Shown here: in pieces, positions 31,801-42,700 of the stretch | Numbering within the stretch: position 1 is the first letter of the stretch | Layout: the number at the start of each line of letters is the position of its first letter | Assembly (NCBI GenBank): GCA_030268105.1 | Contig: BSDZ01000017.1 | Location: 2,708,001-2,772,000, forward strand | DNA: 64,000 nucleotides | DNA from: Volvox africanus | Taxonomy: Eukaryota > Chlorophyta > Chlorophyceae > Chlamydomonadales > Volvocaceae | Direction of reading: 5' to 3' | Translations under genes and position numbers: made by a program | Notes under the pieces: model-generated | The model's database searches: none | Seen by the model: the letters and a program-made list of their open reading frames with translations, nothing else | Told to the model about the DNA's origin: nothing

Positions 31801-32225
31801 CTTCCTTATTTAAATGTGTCACCTACACTGTAGTGCTGCTGGATTTATTACTTTATCGCCACCCGATGAGGTATCGCACTCCATTTCGCGATAGTCCGTC
31901 GGGCCAAGTACGCGATGGACTTTATTCCGCCGATAAATTCTTTCTGTTTAACTATATGACTGCTAAAGCTCTCTTCCATGGCAATCAGCAACGAAAACAT
32001 AATGCATAAGATCCGCAAACGCGGAATGGACGAGGCGGTAAAAATAATTATTATATCAGAACTTCAGGCAAGCGGCTATCCTGCGCCACGAACCTAAAGC
32101 ACGCAATCCGATGGAATAGGACGGCTGGGATGTTCGTTGGCTAGGCGCATACAGACGCGTTTTGAACGAGCGGTACTGAAACGTGATTTTGCAGTCGTGC
32201 TTCGCATTGATTATCCATTTTCGAT
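28826..32225. other. Intergenic 3.4 kb without an assignable gene
   Basis: No recognised protein family. Two minus-strand stretches look exon-like but unassigned: 29433-29633 (starts MKVYLAVVVNPDALKD) and about 29085-29335 (contains VRIQIDNGFSYWCHGND, with a possible donor GTGAGT after VFHE). A plus-strand 139-codon frame at 31044-31463 has no recognisable domain. It contains an imperfect 20-bp inverted repeat (31258-31277 with 31327-31346). GTGGTATCCCTAC occurs three times in 28929-28980. 5' exons of the methyltransferase-like gene downstream may lie here but were not found. Confidence 0.5.
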
Positions 32226-35200
32226 ATGCGGCGATTGCCTACTGCCGTATCAGCTGCTTTTCCAGACCCGGCAGGCTTGCCACTGCCGTGCAGCGGCATC
32301 CGGGGCCTTCGGGTGTTTTTGGCATCTCCTGATCCTGCAGCGATTCACGATGCATTCTCTGCCTCGGCCCTCGTCGGAGAATGCGGTGTGGTCGAGTGCT
32401 GGCTTGATCCAGCACTGCCGCAGCAGCCGCAGGGCCCCGACAGTTGCGACAGCACCCATACCAAAGATAGGACGTTTCCCCAATCTCCACATTGCGCCGC
32501 TGCTGCTGATGATCCTGCTTCTGCTGCTAATATTACGGCTACCTTCATTGGTCGGAGAGGTCCCGTTGAGGCGGCGGTGGCCCTGGCCAACGAACAGTTG
32601 CCGAACTGGGCAGGCATGCTGAGCATCCCACAACCAGGAAATCTTGTCTTTCGGCTTCAGAGCCCGGTGCGCAACCGGCTCGAAGTGGAAGACTATGATC
32701 TGGCAGCGGTTTCCGGCCTCCCGCTTGGCTGTCCTGAGGCGCTCGCGTCCGCCTTGGCGTCCCTCCACTCAACGCTGAAGATGGGAGGGGAATTGTTCGT
32801 CTCGGCACTGCTTTGTAACCGGAGGCTCGGATCGTGTGTATCAGGGGAGGTGTTAGAGACGGCGGGTGTGGGCCCGGTCATGTACTTCGAAGACTTCATG
32901 GGGGCATTGCGAGTCGCCGGGTTCTGCCAGCCGCGTATCGTCCGCATTGAGCCCTGGGACCTGCAAGGGGGGGACGAGGAGGCGCAGTATATCCTACTGA
33001 ACAGCAATCTGTCGACGTTCCAGATCCGGGCGCAAAAAAACCGGTGAGCGGCGGGTGGCGGGTCACGACGTAACTACCTATTACTACCTAGCGCTATATC
33101 CCTCTCTCTCTCTCTCTGTCTATCTATCTTGCTATTTAGCTAGCTAGCTAAATAGATAGATAAATTGATGAGGGAATAGGCTGCTGCTGGATGACGTGAT
33201 GACGTACACTCGATTACGTATGTATGCCTGCTGAATGTACGTACATTCGTGTGCATGGTTACATCTTTGTACATGCTTGTGTGTGGTACGTACCGCACGC
33301 AGCCATCAAAGCCGGAGCAACAGCATGCAGGTATGTATGTTAACTAGTTGGCGAGATATCTATACGTACAGGCGGCTGCAGTAACAGCACTGTGACGTGA
33401 TACATACACAAAACGTGGTCAGGGCCGGTCAGGGACCGGTTGGTGCTTGTCCTTTCAGGGCAAGTCGCCCACAGTGCGTGTCGCAGATACCCGTATACCC
33501 AAATACTTCATACGCGTCTATGGGGGAACAAGCTCGCTAGCTTGTGAGGTATATAAGTAAGTACGTAGATAGAGGCAAGATCATCAATAATTAGATAGGC
33601 ACGCAGCGGGTAATGGATCTGATGGATGGATAGTGCTTGTGTATACGTAAGTAATAAGGACACACATTTAATTTATTGATTGGTTAATTGGTTTGGTCAT
33701 CCATCCAGCAGCAAGCAACGAACGAAGCAAAGATGGATACTGCGCCGATAGCAAACCGATTACAGTACTAATAATGATCACCTGCATGCTGCGGCCGCCG
33801 AACCTGCTGCTTGCTTGCTTGCCATTTCCTATGCACAAGCGCAAGCTGGATGGAATGAATGCATGAATACATACATGCATGTGGGTTCGTTACAGGCAGG
33901 CAAGACCCCTCGCCGTCCCCGCATGCCTACATAACAATGTATAAGGCGTTGATTGAACTCACCCCGCTTCGAACACACGGCGGGATAGCTGCATATGTTA
34001 GGATGAATGACGAAATCACCACCACCATCATCCTTATTACCATCATCACCATCACCATCACTACCAAATCCCTCGGCAGTAACAACACTTTTTATTTGCT
34101 GCCGCATCTATCTGCAACACAGGCTCCTGGAGAACACGTGTGAGGACTACGGACAGTGGGTGGTGTACAAGGGCACGCTGGAGGGCAGCGACGAGGCCTA
34201 CACCTTGGATCTGAACCACAGGCTGGTCAGGAACCAGCCGCTGATGGTGTGCGGTAACACAGCCGCCTTGTTGGGCGAGGCGGGGATCAGTTGGCTGCGC
34301 GAACACTTCATCATCTCCGGTGGGTACACATGTTACACACGGTATTAGTAGTAACCAACCATTACCACGACTACTACGTAGATACGCATACTGCTTTTAC
34401 TGTATTTATCATCCGCATGCTCATTCGTGCGTGGGTGAGTGCAAAACAAACGCTTGCGCTTAACTGATGACCTCGGGGAACAACGCCTTAGGTTTACAAA
34501 GGAGGTCTCCATGGCACGGTTCACGGCGGGGACCTACGTGTGTGTGTATACGTGTATGTAGTGGCGGGGATTGGACAGAAACCGGTATATATACATACGG
34601 GGTATGTGGAAACAACGAATCAGCGGGTCTCTGGATCTAGTGGTTGAGATCCGCAAAGGCTCTCAACTATTATTACACTGGAGGGTAGGGCGGGGAGGGT
34701 TATGACAAGCACCCCTTCGGGCCAAGGAACACCCTGCATGACCTATATATAATAAAAGGTTCCATGATGGTGACCGCCTGCAACAGACACCTCCGTTAGT
34801 TGTCATTTTATAGCCTTTAAGTCGCCAAGTCGTCATTCGACAAGCTCAAGAGCTCTAATAACTTGCGGATTTGTATCCCCTGCCAACTACAGGCTGGGCT
34901 AATTAGGTCTGACAGGCCAGTCAGACCTAAAATAGACTTAATCTGACTCAATCAGACTTCATTAGCCCTTAATTTCCCTAGCCAGTAGTTGGCAGGGATC
35001 CGTGCGTCCGTGCGTCCGTCCATGCGTGCGTATCACGTACGTACGTCTATATATGACAGCTTTATCTTCATGGCAGATAGATCCCACCTACCTATTTCAT
35101 CCCGGCACAGCAGCTAGCAAGAGCTGTTGATTGCTCATAATAATAACGAGCGACGGAGTACTAATAGAACAGGCCTTGCTTCGCCTGCAACTACATACCT

Positions 35201-35642
35201 AGACTCGCATTATTCAGCTAGGTAATAGTAACATGAATCGACTATCTATCATGTCTATCTACCATACATGTGTGCCTGCCTGATATGTATGATTATTACA
35301 CTTATATGTGTCCGCCCTAAACCATACGGTACGTACGCGCCAGCCCAAGGGGCGGTCTTTGTAACCATAATATTACTTATAACATAATGATATAATTATG
35401 GGTGATATAACCATAACCATAATTATATATAACGTAGTAATTATAGGTCTGTATGTGTGTGCGTTCCGTCGTTGTGCATATCTATCTACCTGCTGTTTAG
35501 CCGATACGTGTCCTATCTATCTATCTGCACTAAATGTCGTCATCAAATCGTGCGTACAGGAGATCGCAGCGTCCACTACGGGGCATTCATGGGCGGCGGC
35601 GGGGCCGCGCGGACCACGGAGCGTTGCTGCCTTTGGCGCTGA
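32226..35642 (+). CDS. Arsenite methyltransferase (AS3MT/ArsM)-like protein, last three exons
   Basis: Exons: (32226 or later)-33043, 34123-34319, 35560-35642. Phases agree at both junctions (2 then 1), all introns are GT-AG, and the sum is 366 codons. The upstream exons and the true start were not found, and the acceptor of the first exon is not fixed. The match to AS3MT is clear in the second half: MGGELFVSALLCNRRL, YFEDFMGALRVAGF, CEDYGQWVVYKGT, VCGNTAALLGEAG and GDRSVHYGAF. AS3MT methylates trivalent arsenic using SAM in the cytosol. The SAM-binding loop expected after GLRV (DLGxGxGRD) reads FLASPDP here, and the NCV and GECL cysteine contexts read SGL and AGVG. Family membership is fairly sure; enzyme activity is doubtful. 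It could be a pseudoenzyme or a decaying paralogue. Confidence 0.72.
33080..33180. repeat. CT/TATC microsatellite with a 22-bp palindrome (in intron)
   Basis: A (CT)n run passes into TCTATCTATC, then the palindrome TATTTAGCTAGCTAGCTAAATA and GATAGATAGATA. It lies in the first visible intron of the methyltransferase-like gene. Confidence 0.8.
33425..33478 (+). mobile_element. Relic of a LINE 3' end in an intron
   Basis: CCGGTCAGGGACCGG...CAGGGCAAGTCGCCCACAGTG resembles the 3' end of LINE G (28725-28774: CCGGTCAGGACC...GAGGGCGAGTCGCCCACAGTG), including the terminal hairpin. No CATA tail remains. Confidence 0.55.
34875..34999. mobile_element. Small inverted-repeat (MITE-like) element, ~125 bp
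   Basis: Termini ATCCCCTGCCAACTACAGGC (34875-34894) and GCCAGTAGTTGGCAGGGAT (34981-34999) are inverted repeats with one indel and one mismatch. Inside, TTAGGTCTGAC and GTCAGACCTAA (34903-34913 / 34920-34930) form a perfect 11-bp stem. It lies in the last intron of the methyltransferase-like gene. No target duplication was recognised. Confidence 0.6.
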
Positions 35643-38284
35643 TGAGGCCAGATACCTAAATGGCGGGAGATGCAGCGGTACAGGTGTCTCTCATGCACGA
35701 TTGGGCACGCACACGGGCATCCCTTGGTTGTGCACGGTACGCCGGAGGTTGGTATGCACGGCGATCGACTTTACGCCGCGCGCGGCTCATCAGCTAGCCC
35801 ACGATTGACGTACGTCTTGCTGTTGCTTTTTCTATTTTGTCCGGAAAGCTTCTTGGCTTTGTATCCTCATAACGATCGAGCTTTAAATTAGGTACGTGAA
35901 CATCCGTCTAACGTTTTCGTGGGTTTGAACGAACGCAAGTACCTTGCACAATTACAATTAGTGCTTCCTTACGAAGAAATATGGTCACATGCGTTGGAGT
36001 AAGCTCTAATTGGCTGGGGTAGGTGCGTACGCCTGGGTGGCTATCTAGGTACAAGTGGCACGTATCATTGAGGGCGTGCGCAGGTCCCCGCTGTGTGGGT
36101 CCGGATGAAAAGGCCGCTGGAAGCGCGTGCGCCCGGCGAGGGAAGCAAGGCGACATGCAGGGTACCGGCCCATATATATAATATATCACAAGCAAGTTAA
36201 GGACGGGGCAGGGTGAGGAATGATATGTGCACGCGCGGGAGATGATGCTAAATATATGCCTGGAAGGATCTTTGGTTGGAACGGTGGGAACGGCGGCGCT
36301 GCATATATATGCGCGAATGGCAGCGGGGCCATCTGGACCTGCTGCTTACAGGCTAGTTAAGTCATTAACATATGCAGCTTGCCACTTCTTAATTTCGTTC
36401 CGGGGAGTGGCCAAATGCATGAACTGTAAAGCGGCGGCAGGGGTTGGGGAGGAAGCTGCAATGCACCACGCACCGAAGCAATGTACAACAAGCAGATACG
36501 CACACGCACGCGTCCGTCCGTACGCGCTTGCACGGTGCGCGTTTCCTTAATTGCGTGCGTCAATGATGGATACGTGGTCCTCAGCGTACTACTGAGTGCA
36601 AGATTTGCAAGGGGGCCGCACAGGCAGGACGCACGACCATTTGGCTTGGTCATGAAGCGCCGCTTGGATATTATATAGCTATTTTATGCTGCTAAAGCAA
36701 TTAAGACCGTGCCGTGTGGGTTGATGTATCGGTATATAAGGGCTATTTGTCGATGGATAAAGTGCAAATTCGTGAGAACCTACCGATACATACGGCGCAT
36801 GCATCCCTGCTAATTATGATGTCTTGCTTGTTGATTGAACTACGGCAATGTCTGGATGGCGGTTGATTGCCCCCTTCGTAAGAGGGGTGAGCATGCATGC
36901 ATGTGTATCTTGCCTGTGTGCGTCGGGGGCCATGGATGGGTTTTCGCCGCACATATGCATACACACCTACACACGTGCATAGATGTGTATGTGCACGCAT
37001 GCCAAGCACTGTCTCATGCATGGGCACGAGCGAGCATGCACGCAGGGAATATGTGTATGTATGTGGTCCCAAGAGATAGTCGAACCGGAGGCAACCCGCT
37101 AGACATTTAGGTGCGCGCATGGGGCTCCAGGAAGAACGTCCGTAGGTGCGATGTATGCACTGGAATGCGGTTACAAACATATATGCCTACGCTTCGTGTT
37201 ATCAATCATTACATTTCTGATCTATCTGAATCAACCGATTAATGGCTGGAAGGGCGGATGGTCTTTTTGTTGGATGGTCTTAATATGGATGGGTTTTCAG
37301 CCACCTGCTACCTGAGCTTCATTGTGGGTGAGCACTTGACATTTCAATCTATGGTGGTTCTTCTTATATCTGAGGGCTTGAAGGGTGTTTCTCCGGGCCA
37401 CCCTTCCCAGCTCCCCACTCTTCCCCCCTTCCCCCCTTCCCCCCTTCCCCCCCTTCTCCACTTCCCCCCTCATGCATTGCGCGCGGATGGAAGGAGGCGC
37501 TTCGTCCCCTTTCGAATGAAATTCGCGTCCGGTACCTTGTTTGGATGGTGCTTTGCATGGATCTGTGCGTTTTCGGATATTATATGTTGCAATAAAAAAA
37601 CATGCGTGCGCGTGCGACATGATAGCATATTTGGAATGTATGTCCATGTGCATGGCGGCTTCATCGCTGATTATCACAAGCAGAGGGTTGGTTGTTGGGA
37701 TACTACCTGCAATATTACACCAGGTACGATATATATATCTACTTTTTGCAGCCTGTAAACATGCTTTCATCAGAAACTACAGCCTAACATGCGTGTGTGT
37801 ATACATGCGCATGTATGAAACGGGTTGATACTGCAGTCAATTTGCCCGTGGGTGGACGGACATGTACCGGCGGGGTGGGTGGTTGTGCCATCTGTCTGTG
37901 AGCAAATAATAACGTATTGCCTACGTAATGTATTGGTACCCGCCATAGACTGGCAGAAGGCCCGGCGTTAAAATGAGAGGCAGACCCTACCTTCCATAAG
38001 CTTCCTTGGCTCATAATCGCAGCCTGTTCAGTACAAAGTCATCCTTCACTAGCCAGTCACGCAACAGGGGGGCAGATTTCGTTTTAGTAACACATATGTA
38101 CAACAGACCAAGAAGTTGAAGCAGGACCTTAACAGGCCTTTTGTAGTGCAGCTATCAGCCCCCTACATGCACGATTTCAAAGTTTTGAGTGAGCATACGT
38201 GATTGAATCATCATCATGAGGGCGGCGGTAGGTTCGACCTTGCACACGCACGTCACCGGCTGGGTTCTTAGTCAGAGGGTATCA

Positions 38285-38512
38285 CCAACCTGCCGCATCT
38301 CGCATCTAGAAGGGTGCGGGGCTACCTGGCTACCTGGCATCTAGCTTGCAGCGCCGTCTAAATACTTTCCTGCAGCATCTAGATACTTAAGACCCCCCCC
38401 TTCTGCCGCATCTTGATACTGCCAAAACGCAGTTAGATACGTTTGAACTCCCCTTACCCGCATCTATATACTTTCCTAGCCGCATCTGGATATAAGACCT
38501 CATTGTCACCCG
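38285..38512. repeat. Degenerate minisatellite with core GCATCTAGATACTT
   Basis: At least six diverged units (GCATCTAGA, GTCTAAATACTTTCC, GCATCTAGATACTTAAG, GCATCTTGATACTG, GTTAGATACG, GCATCTATATACTTTCC, GCATCTGGATATAAG) are spaced about 22-35 bp, often with C-rich spacers. Similar units appear at about 38974-39070, on the far side of the inverted repeat. Confidence 0.6.
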
Positions 38513-38560
38513 CCCTAATTGTGTGTGGATGGCTGATGATGTAATAGCTTATGGAAAACC

Positions 38561-38970
38561 TTAGTGTTGTTTGATGAGTGTTAATGTAGGGAAAATGTGT
38601 AACCCGTAACCCCAGACTAGCGAGCACGACTCGCCCTGAACACCGTAGTTGTAGAATATAAGTGCACATATGTATAGCTAAAAAGTATATATATAAACCA
38701 TACATATATAGAGATATATATATATAGTTTTATAGATATAGAGAAAGATAGATAGATAGGTTTATAGGTATATGCAGGTGCGGCTTACCAGATGGCGCGC
38801 GAGGTCCACTCACACAGAGCGTTCACCAAAATTTAAATATAGTTACTTTTTAGCTATACATATGTGCACATATATTCTACAACTACGATGTTCAGGGCGA
38901 GTCGTGCTCGCTAGTCTGGGGTTACGGGTATCACATTTTCCCTACATTAAAACTCATCAAACAACACTAA
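38561..38970. repeat. Inverted repeat, two ~127-bp arms around a ~156-bp spacer
   Basis: 38561-38687 and 38844-38970 are reverse complements with only a handful of differences. The spacer is rich in TATA/GATA repeats. The outer ends read TTAGTGTTGTTTGATGAG. It may be a foldback-type element that inserted into the minisatellite lying on both sides. No coding capacity. Confidence 0.8.
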
Positions 38971-39799
38971 TATAGATATCCAGACCGCCCCCCTTAACCG
39001 TATTTTTAGATACAAAACATACTATTCGGATACTTAAATAGCCCTACGCTTGGGATATTTAGATATAACGACATCTTCTGCCAGGTGCTTTATAACCGCA
39101 TCCGAGGCCCACTGATACCCTCCGGTGCAGATACTCTCCTTATTAGTTAACGCTGGCCTGTTTAAGTTAGCACGCCGATTGCGATACATCCGCTGGTGAT
39201 ACATCATCTCACCTCAAACTTAGTACCTACATGCAGCGTCTTCACTGCCATTGAGTTGCGGTTACCTGCAGCTGCATATTGAAGCCCCGCCGTCAAACAG
39301 AACGGGTGTTATTATTGATCTGAATATCTGACCTAAATAGGTTTGTTCGCCCAAAGGCACTTCGTGTGTGTTGTAAGTGGTTCATAATGCATTTATAAGC
39401 TAAAACCGCCACGTAGGGTTACTACGGCAATTTTACTGTGATTACGACGGGATACCGTAACATCCAACATAGTACTACGAATTTAATGATGCAATTAAGG
39501 AAGGTCGAAATGTTCATGCATCAACTGATAACGTCAACTAATAACGCCGCCCATGATCAAGTACACAGTAAACACAATAAATAATAAACACGGAGGTCCA
39601 CGAATTGCTCAAAATTTACCTATTTAGCAATTTGTCAGATGTACATAAGCCAAACTTGGGGAGCTAAGCACTTATGCAGCGGATGCCGAGGTAGCCAAAT
39701 CGCAGTTTGCGCCATGGATTCGTGCACTAGGCACAGTATTCAGCGATGCTAGTTGCAGCAACTAGTTTTCAGAAATAGAATCTATAGTGGTACTTGCGA

Positions 39800-42700
39800 A
39801 TGGCAAAGAAGCGGTCACGAGATAATACCCAGACAGCTGAGCAGGAAAATGGGAGGCGGAAGCAAGGCGAGAGCTGTGAGGCAGGATCACGGAGAAAGGA
39901 CATGGCATCTATAGCAAGACGCCGTGCGGCGCATTTTGCAAACTTCAACGCCGATGAAGATACTAGTGAAAACAATGTGCACGTCGGCAGCGACCAGGTC
40001 CGAAGAGTGTTCCACCACCATGTCTAAGGTTCATGATATTTGCACCAAATTAATCGGCTTGGAAACGATTAATATGGGAAAGCGACGGAATGGACCTCAG
40101 GGGCCCTACGAAAGTGCGAACCTGCCAGCACCAGGAACGCGAGAGTGCGATGCCCTTGTCCGTTCCCCTCAGCGCAAGTACGCAACGGATCATTTCATGA
40201 TTCTTCACTTACTTCGCCGTCAGCTGCGCACCCTCGTCTGTGCTACAAGTATGTGCGTGTTTGTAACTCCCCATCCCCATCCTCTCCTATTTGCCTGTCC
40301 ACCCACATTGCCTTCCAACGACATGGGCATGCGGGGCCACACAAACGCCCTTTCCAGGCCCGCACGCTGGGGCCATGGAGCAGCGCCATGGAGCTCGTCA
40401 ATGCGCGCGAGAAGGCGCAGCACGACCGACAGGCCAAGCTCCAGGGGATCAAGGGTGCAACAGAGGAAGGTACGCGGCTGGCCGTGTGTGCTGCTGACAT
40501 TGCAGGTCAATTGACAGCGTTTTCTGCTTGCAGCTTTCAATTTGGGAGGTTCAAGGCGGTGCCCTGGATCAAGGGTCAAGACCAAGGCCCATTGCATAAG
40601 GGCCAGGGGCACGTCAAGGTGCCAAGGGATGGCCGTGTCTCTGGTGGCACAGCCGTTGTTTCTGCTGCCCCTCACCCACCTCACGGGTGCAAGATGGAGT
40701 CTGTCCTTGCATTTTTTACACACTGGACACCCCTTCATGTGCTTCACCCCGCCCATAGGGCATTTGGAGGACGAGGCGGAGTGGCAACCTCGCCGTGACC
40801 CCGCTCTGGGGCCGCACCCACAGGAATCTGTCAGGTCATTGTTCGACACATGCTTGGACGTGCTGACGACCTACGTGGACTGTGTGGAGTCACTTTGGGG
40901 AGTGCCGGACGTAATTAAGGTGGGGCTGAGGGCGGCCGGGACGACACATGCTAGTGATGTGAGGCCCAGACGACAGGGGCTAGTGATGGCGTAATTACTT
41001 CGGACGATGGCCCGCTCAAGCGGCCATGGTTGCACGACCTCATCTGGACGTCCCAACATCTGCCCTTACTCTACCTGCCATTACCCCACCCGCGCAGGTT
41101 CGCCTGGCAACCAGTGTGTGCAGCCATCGCAAGATGTCACCTGAGGTGGGTCTGTCGAGGCGTAGCGGGAGGCGCAAGCAGCGATGAGGAACAAAGGCAC
41201 GGGCGGGAGGGCGACAGCCATGTCGTGAGGGGGCCTATAGGCGCTAGCACTATCTCCCGCTGGCGCTTTTGTTGTTACTTGAGGTGTGCGCATGTCCCCC
41301 CAGGTGGCGCGCCTCTTCGCAGTGGGCAGCCCCGCGGAGATGCAGTTGCCCGACTGCACGCAGCTGGACTCCGTGGTTTTGAGGGAGATAATTCAGCAGG
41401 TCGCAACCGAACGGTGAGCTGCGTCCTTAGGGCATTGCTAAGGAAGAGAAGGGGCCTTTCCGAGGGGGGTTTGACGGCTAGGGGGGAAATAACTGCCGGA
41501 CCCATTTGCTGCGAAGATCCGGGTTGCTACCCCTGCACCTCCTCCAGGTGAAGCAATCGGGCTTAAAGTCTGCCCTCTAAAGTTCTTTGTGTATCAAGAT
41601 TTAGGTCCGCAGATTTGAGGTACCTGACTGTCGCTGAGTTAGGAATGACGTCCCGTGCTTTGGCGCCCTTCTGACGATTACGGCTACGAGGGACACTGGA
41701 CACCCTTCCGTGCTTCCACTGACCGCCAACCCCTTAACTTAAACTGCATTTCCCGGGACCCTGGTCCCGCCTCCCCCACTCCTCCAGCGCTGTCACCACA
41801 GGCAAAGTCCCGTCCCTCTCTCCCCCCATGATCCTCTGCCCTTCTCCGATCCTTTCGCCCTTCGTCGGGGAGCCGATTCGCAGGCTGCAGCGTCTGGAGC
41901 TGGGCTTCTGCGGTCGGGGATTTGGAGACGAGGCGGCTGCTTTGATGGCAGCGGCGGGTCCGCTACGGGCCCTGGAGGTGCTGGCGCTGGAGGGCGCATA
42001 CCGGCTGTCGGACGCAGGCTTGGAGGAAGTGGGTCCGCCTTAACCTTAGCCTTAGCCCGGGGGAGCCCCGCTCATGCATATATCGGGTTTCACTAGCGGA
42101 TGGGAAGATAGCGGATTAGCGGTGTTGTCAGACATAAGCATCTCTCCCAACGGATCCAACGAGTTCTCTGTCTTGGCAAACAATGTAGTAGATATCAGGA
42201 TTTTATATTTTAGTTTCTTTCTGCGTATCGGTGGCCTACGTTTTTCAGACCGGCAGACAGGTCGCGAACGTTCACCCCACCCTTCGTGCACGCATCCTTG
42301 ACCCATTGGCTGTTGTATATCGTATTTGCGTAAGGCCCTTGAGGGGACTCCTAACTTTCCTCGTAAAAGGAAAGGGCCTGTCAGCCGGACTAGACTTCCC
42401 CAGCCCTGCCCCGATCTATACGCCAATCCCGCCCCGCGCCGCGCAGGCTCTGTCCGCCACTCCCTCCCTGACCTGGCTGGCGGTGCCTCAGAGCTCCCGA
42501 CTAAGCGGGTCTTTGCTGGACAAGCTCCCCTCACTGGTGCCGGGCCTCACGTGAGAACTACACACCGTCAAAGGGGGAGGGTGGTGGTGGTTATCGGGGT
42601 TAAGCTGTCCACTTGGGGAAGGCTGTTACGTGCGGTGAGGCATTTTGCAGTGAGGCCTCATGTGTCATTGTTGGGGCTGCGTGAGACTAGGCGAAATTTC

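Larger units (their letters stand above)
35643..39799. other. Intergenic 4.2 kb, repeat-rich, no gene recognised
   Basis: No open frame here shows a known domain or a consistent exon chain. The stretch is rich in short TACGTA/CATGCA/TATA motifs. It holds a C/T-rich tract at about 37408-37472 and the minisatellite and inverted repeat listed separately. A TGTAA at 36425-36429 could serve as poly(A) signal for the methyltransferase-like gene in algal fashion, at some distance. Confidence 0.5.

Noticed and set aside
35398..35808. 136-codon plus-strand ORF around the last methyltransferase-like exon
   Set aside because: A different frame from the phase-supported exon (35560-35642), which carries the family motif GDRSVHYG.
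37258..37758. 166-codon plus-strand ORF at 37.3 kb
   Set aside because: It contains a low-complexity C/T tract and no recognisable domain, and there is no exon chain around it.
38285..38512. CRISPR array
   Set aside because: Repeat units are degenerate, unequally spaced and in a eukaryotic context. There are no spacers of regular size and no cas genes.
40220..40849. 209-codon minus-strand ORF
   Set aside because: Overlaps Rad7-like exons on the other strand and has no recognisable motif. Long frames are common by chance in this GC-rich stretch.
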